A stretch of DNA of 18,020 nt from Flavobacteriales bacterium (GTDB taxonomy: Bacteria > Bacteroidota > Bacteroidia > Flavobacteriales > BACL11), in assembly GCA_018664745.1 (NCBI GenBank), contig JABJNS010000090.1:1-18020 (forward strand). The letters run 5' to 3'. Made by a program: the position numbers and the translations under genes. Numbering within the stretch: position 1 is the first letter of the stretch; every line of letters starts with the position of its first letter. Below are positions 15,047 through 18,020 of this stretch, in pieces. Below the pieces are notes generated by a model. It had not been told where the DNA came from, made no database searches, and saw only the letters and a program-made list of their open reading frames with translations.

Positions 15047-16753
15047 CTAATTATTACTCCAAACTTTTCTTAAAACTGTTTGCTGCTCTGTTGCCTTTTC
15101 TGATTTTACAAATTCTAACAATTGGTAATGATTTCCTATTGCTAGAGTAATATCAGTTTCAGAGAATTTCTTTTTAATGGTAAAGGTGACTTCTCCCTTG
15201 CAATCTTTCAGAATATCTTTTAGTTTTCCTTCTACCTTTTTTCCATTTACTTTAGTAATCTCATCTTCAGGAGCAATGCCATTTTTATCTGTTACAGAAT
15301 TTGGTTCTACTTTTTTAATGATGATTTTTTCGTTTTCTTTTATAGCTACAAATCCAAAATACTGTGCAGATAGGTTAGGGTTTTTCTTTTCTTTTAATTC
15401 AATTCCAACAACTTCCAATGCAGTTTTTAATGTTGGAATATAGTCCTCAATTCCATAGATGTGGTTTTCAAAAATCTCTGCAACTTTAAGTTCACCAAAT
15501 TTCACGCATATATTTCTGAAATCATCTTCCGAATAGCCTTTTCCTTTTAAAGCAAACTCTTCATATAACTCTTTCATTACAGAATGTAAACTCTCTTTTC
15601 CATCTGTGTTTTTTATGATTTCTAAATCAATCATAAGCATACAAAGTGCTGCATCCGGATAAATAGAAGTTATACGGTCAGGAGAGCCTAACTTATAGCC
15701 ATCCAGCCAATTGTCAAAGCCACTATCAGCCACTGAAAGGTTGAACCTTCCGTAATTGGTTAGGTGTCTTTCTAGATTTTGATTTTGGGTTTTAATAAAG
15801 CTGTCCCAATTAAAAACTCCAGAGTTGTAAAGCATCATATCTCCCATGTAGGTAGTAACTCCTTCCGCTACAAATCCTGTTCTAAAGTAATTTTCCCCGG
15901 TATAATTATAAGGGTACATTTCTACTGGGCGAATTGCTTTTATGTTCCAAGTATGGTATAATTCATGTGAACAAACCCCTAATAAATCCTCATAACGCTT
16001 GTCCATAATTTCATTCCCAGGACCTAAGAGTAAAACCGTGTTTTTGGTGTGTTCTACACCATGATAACTTCTGTAAGGGGTAACTTGGAAAAAGTAATGA
16101 TACTCATCAACAGGAAATCCTCCAAAGTGCTTTATTTGACTTTTGGTGAAAGCAGTGAAATCCTTTTTTAACTTATCCCAATCAGGTTTACATTCTCCTT
16201 GAAACCATAAGTGAAATGTAATTCCATCTACCTCATAAGTTCCGTGTTGTAAACTATCCGAACAAATTATTGGAGATTCAGCTAGTAAATCATATCCCTT
16301 TACTGAAAGCGTATTTCCGTCTTGCTCCATAGAGGAAGCAATCTTATAATTTTCTGGTATATCTAGGTTTAAAGTATACTCCTCCTCCATTCTGTCCACA
16401 ATATAGAACATACAATGTACAGGATTTAAATACAATTGATGTTCATCCAAATAACAAGCCCCAGCATCTAACTGATTGGCGTAAAAATTATAAGTAATGG
16501 TAACTTCCATTGCGTTTTCAGAATCAACTTCCCATAAATCTTTTGTGATTTTTTTGAAAGCAAGCGGATTATTGTTCTCATCAAAAGCTGCCCATTTTTG
16601 TATGTTTTGAGAGAAATTCGCAAGCTCATACCTACCAGGACGCCAAGCGGAAAGTTGAAATTGCATGGTTTTTGCTCCATTGGTTAAACTGTTAAATTCA
16701 AAATCAACAAAGTGCCTATGTGGGTTGCTATATGAAATAGTATAGTTTATCAT
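15047..16753 (-). CDS. M61-family metallopeptidase with PDZ domain
   Basis: The 568-residue product has an N-terminal beta-rich domain (1-170), a thermolysin-like zinc domain with HELYHTWNIKAIRP at 263-276 (H263, E264, H267) and a third ligand E297 in FVAEGVTTYMGD, and a PDZ domain at about 450-555. This layout is the M61 (glycyl aminopeptidase-like) family. Known members are aminopeptidases with a preference for small residues. There is no signal peptide (MINYTISYSNPH), so a cytoplasmic role is suggested, although many relatives in the phylum are exported. It is the first gene of the leftward block. A -7-like box, TATTTTCG, lies just upstream, with transcription likely starting near 16765. 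Confidence 0.9.
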   Translation of the reverse strand: MINYTISYSNPHRHFVDFEFNSLTNGAKTMQFQLSAWRPGRYELANFSQNIQKWAAFDENNNPLAFKKITKDLWEVDSENAMEVTITYNFYANQLDAGACYLDEHQLYLNPVHCMFYIVDRMEEEYTLNLDIPENYKIASSMEQDGNTLSVKGYDLLAESPIICSDSLQHGTYEVDGITFHLWFQGECKPDWDKLKKDFTAFTKSQIKHFGGFPVDEYHYFFQVTPYRSYHGVEHTKNTVLLLGPGNEIMDKRYEDLLGVCSHELYHTWNIKAIRPVEMYPYNYTGENYFRTGFVAEGVTTYMGDMMLYNSGVFNWDSFIKTQNQNLERHLTNYGRFNLSVADSGFDNWLDGYKLGSPDRITSIYPDAALCMLMIDLEIIKNTDGKESLHSVMKELYEEFALKGKGYSEDDFRNICVKFGELKVAEIFENHIYGIEDYIPTLKTALEVVGIELKEKKNPNLSAQYFGFVAIKENEKIIIKKVEPNSVTDKNGIAPEDEITKVNGKKVEGKLKDILKDCKGEVTFTIKKKFSETDITLAIGNHYQLLEFVKSEKATEQQTVLRKVWSNN

Positions 16754-16770
16754 CTAAAATATTTAAGGTG

Positions 16771-16778
16771 CGAAAATA
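16771..16778 (-). promoter_or_regulatory. Candidate -7 box for the M61-hpt-adk-obg block
   Basis: On the minus strand TATTTTCG departs from TAnnTTTG by one base and sits 18 bases before the M61 ATG, giving a short leader. No good -33 TTTG lies at the expected distance. It is the only sensible site in the 101-nt divergent region. Confidence 0.3.
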
Positions 16779-16826
16779 CAAATTTTAGGAAGGATAGGCT
16801 TTCCTTAAATGAAGTTACATTTTTGT

Positions 16827-16834
16827 TATATTTG
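16827..16834 (+). promoter_or_regulatory. -7 box for the glycosyltransferase-lpd unit
   Basis: TATATTTG matches the consensus exactly and lies 20 bases before the ATG at 16855. It is followed by CCTTA, the same five bases that follow the identical box at 5333-5340. The -33 region is weak (CTTA near 16804). Confidence 0.45.
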
Positions 16835-16854
16835 CCTTAACGAAAAGTAAAGAA

Positions 16855-17958
16855 ATGAAGAAAGAAGAGGTAAAGTATGATTGCAGGCATTTTGAGGGGC
16901 ACATTCCATGTAAACCCAATAAATTGCATGATGTGCAATGTGATGATTGTAGTTTTTATGATAAAGGAACACCTAGGATATTATTTATAAAATTAGGAGC
17001 GATAGGGGATGTGATTAGAACCACTCCGCTACTTACTAAATACAAGGAAAAGTACCCAAATTGCCATTTTACATGGATTACGCATTCTCCACAAGTATTA
17101 CCAAAAGATAAGGTAGATGTAGTTTATAAGTGGGATGCTACTTCACTTTACACAATTGCTAATGAGCATTTTGATATTGCAATTAATTTGGATAAAGACA
17201 AGGAAGCTTGTATGTTGCTTTCCAATGTGTGTGCAGCTGAAAAATATGGTTTTACTTGGAAGGACAACCATATTGATATTGCAACTGAAAAAGCAGAACA
17301 TAAGTTGATTACTGGACTTTTTGACCATATTTCAAAAAAGAATACGCTTAACTATTTGGAAGAGATATTTGAAATCTGCCATTTTGAGTTTAATAAGGAA
17401 GAGTACATGATTAACTTAAATGAGAGGTCAAGTTATAAATGGAAAAAGAAGTTTGAAAAACTAGCTAATGGAAAAACAATAATTGGGCTAAATACGGGAT
17501 GTGGACTCAGATGGAAAACACGCCTTTGGCCTAAAGAATATTGGGTGGAACTTATTAGGAATTTGGAAAGTCAAGGTTATTTCTGTTTGCTAATGGGAGG
17601 GCCAGATGAAGATGAAATGAATCGTTATTATCAACAAGAAACAGGTGCAACTTACCTTGGTACTTTTAGTTTGGAAGAGTTTATTGCGATCACAAATAAT
17701 ACAGATATTATTGTAACGCCAGTGAGTATGATGATGCACATTGCCTTGGCACTTAAAAAGCAATTAATGCTGTTTCATAACATCTTTAATGTGCATGAGT
17801 TTGAGCTTTACGGAAGAGGAATAATTATTGAACCTACTAGTGGTTGCGATTGCTATTTTGGGAACTCCTGTAGTCGTGAAAAAAGATGTATGAATGATAT
17901 CTCAGTGCAAGATGTTTTGAGTAATATTGCAGCCTTAAATAAAAATTTAAAAAAATAA
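16855..17958 (+). CDS. Glycosyltransferase family 9 (heptosyltransferase-like) protein with Cys clusters at both ends
   Basis: The 367-residue product has a GT-B fold of the GT9 family, which adds heptose or related sugars to lipopolysaccharide cores. RILFIKLGAIGDVIRTTPLL (about 41-60) is the family's N-terminal signature. IGLNTGCGLRWKTRLWP (about 205-221) and LLMGGPDEDE fit the nucleotide-sugar domain, and TPVSMMMHIALALKK the C-terminal acceptor/donor loop. The first 40 residues carry C10, C19, C29 and C32 (C-x8-C-x9-C-x2-C), which could form a small zinc knuckle. The C-terminus has C331, C333, C339 and C345. I believe the N-terminal cluster recurs in a Bacteroidota/Chlorobi subgroup. There is no signal peptide, so it should act at the inner face of the membrane. 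The next gene, lpd, starts 4 nt downstream. Confidence 0.85.
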   Translation: MKKEEVKYDCRHFEGHIPCKPNKLHDVQCDDCSFYDKGTPRILFIKLGAIGDVIRTTPLLTKYKEKYPNCHFTWITHSPQVLPKDKVDVVYKWDATSLYTIANEHFDIAINLDKDKEACMLLSNVCAAEKYGFTWKDNHIDIATEKAEHKLITGLFDHISKKNTLNYLEEIFEICHFEFNKEEYMINLNERSSYKWKKKFEKLANGKTIIGLNTGCGLRWKTRLWPKEYWVELIRNLESQGYFCLLMGGPDEDEMNRYYQQETGATYLGTFSLEEFIAITNNTDIIVTPVSMMMHIALALKKQLMLFHNIFNVHEFELYGRGIIIEPTSGCDCYFGNSCSREKRCMNDISVQDVLSNIAALNKNLKK

Positions 17959-17962
17959 AAAT

Positions 17963-18020
17963 ATGAACTTTGATGTTATCGTATTAGGAAGTGGTCCTGG
18001 AGGTTATGTAACGGCTATCC
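17963..18020 (+). CDS. lpd: Start of dihydrolipoamide dehydrogenase (partial)
   Basis: The frame opens with MNFDVIVLGSGPGGYVTAI and runs off the right edge after 19 residues. The GxGPGGYVxAI dinucleotide-binding signature directly at the N-terminus is highly characteristic of the E3 flavoprotein of 2-oxoacid dehydrogenase complexes, which reoxidises lipoamide using FAD and NAD. Other FAD/NAD disulfide reductases share the fold, but the GGYVTAI string favours E3. It starts 4 nt after the glycosyltransferase gene and so is likely co-transcribed with it. Confidence 0.8.
   Translation, partial: MNFDVIVLGSGPGGYVTAI

Overview
This window is about 18 kb of AT-rich chromosome from a member of the Bacteroidota, most likely a flavobacterium or close relative. 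Several things point that way. The promoters fit the Bacteroidota -33 TTTG / -7 TAnnTTTG pattern. Shine-Dalgarno sequences are mostly absent. The protein families are typical of the phylum: an OmpP1/FadL-like porin, a PafA-type alkaline phosphatase, a three-domain-type prolyl-tRNA synthetase, an Obg GTPase without a C-terminal extension, and a CE4-like deacetylase with a long N-terminal region. I see no transposase, phage, CRISPR, defence or integration signature. This is vertically inherited housekeeping DNA, packed tightly.

Layout. Positions 1-126 hold the end of a rightward gene. A leftward pair follows (2609 to 123): a Tyr/Asn/His-rich, repeat-containing lipoprotein and the FadL-like porin. 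A rightward block runs from 2724 to 8542: proS, an unrecognised gene abutting it, tRNA-Glu(TTC), rpsT with a clear terminator, the polysaccharide-deacetylase-like gene, upp, a small membrane protein and a YjjG-like HAD phosphatase.

A leftward block then runs from 16753 down to 8517. It holds nine genes with overlaps or gaps of at most 11 nt: M61 peptidase, hpt, adk, obg, a PAP2 phosphatase, a 49-residue membrane microprotein, a pafA-like alkaline phosphatase, aroB and aroA. Beyond a divergent promoter region, a glycosyltransferase family 9 gene and the start of a dihydrolipoamide dehydrogenase gene (lpd) run rightward to the window edge.

How the genes relate. Three genes concern nucleotide salvage and balance (upp, hpt, adk), with the HAD phosphatase possibly acting as house-cleaning. 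proS, tRNA-Glu, rpsT and obg serve translation and ribosome assembly. aroB and aroA are two shikimate-pathway steps. The PAP2 and PafA-like phosphatases may release phosphate from lipids and from extracellular esters. The GT9 and deacetylase genes suggest cell-surface glycan work.

I do not see a convincing new multi-gene system. The items most worth a second look are the 49-aa microprotein between the two phosphatases, the low-complexity lipoprotein and the two cysteine clusters in the glycosyltransferase.
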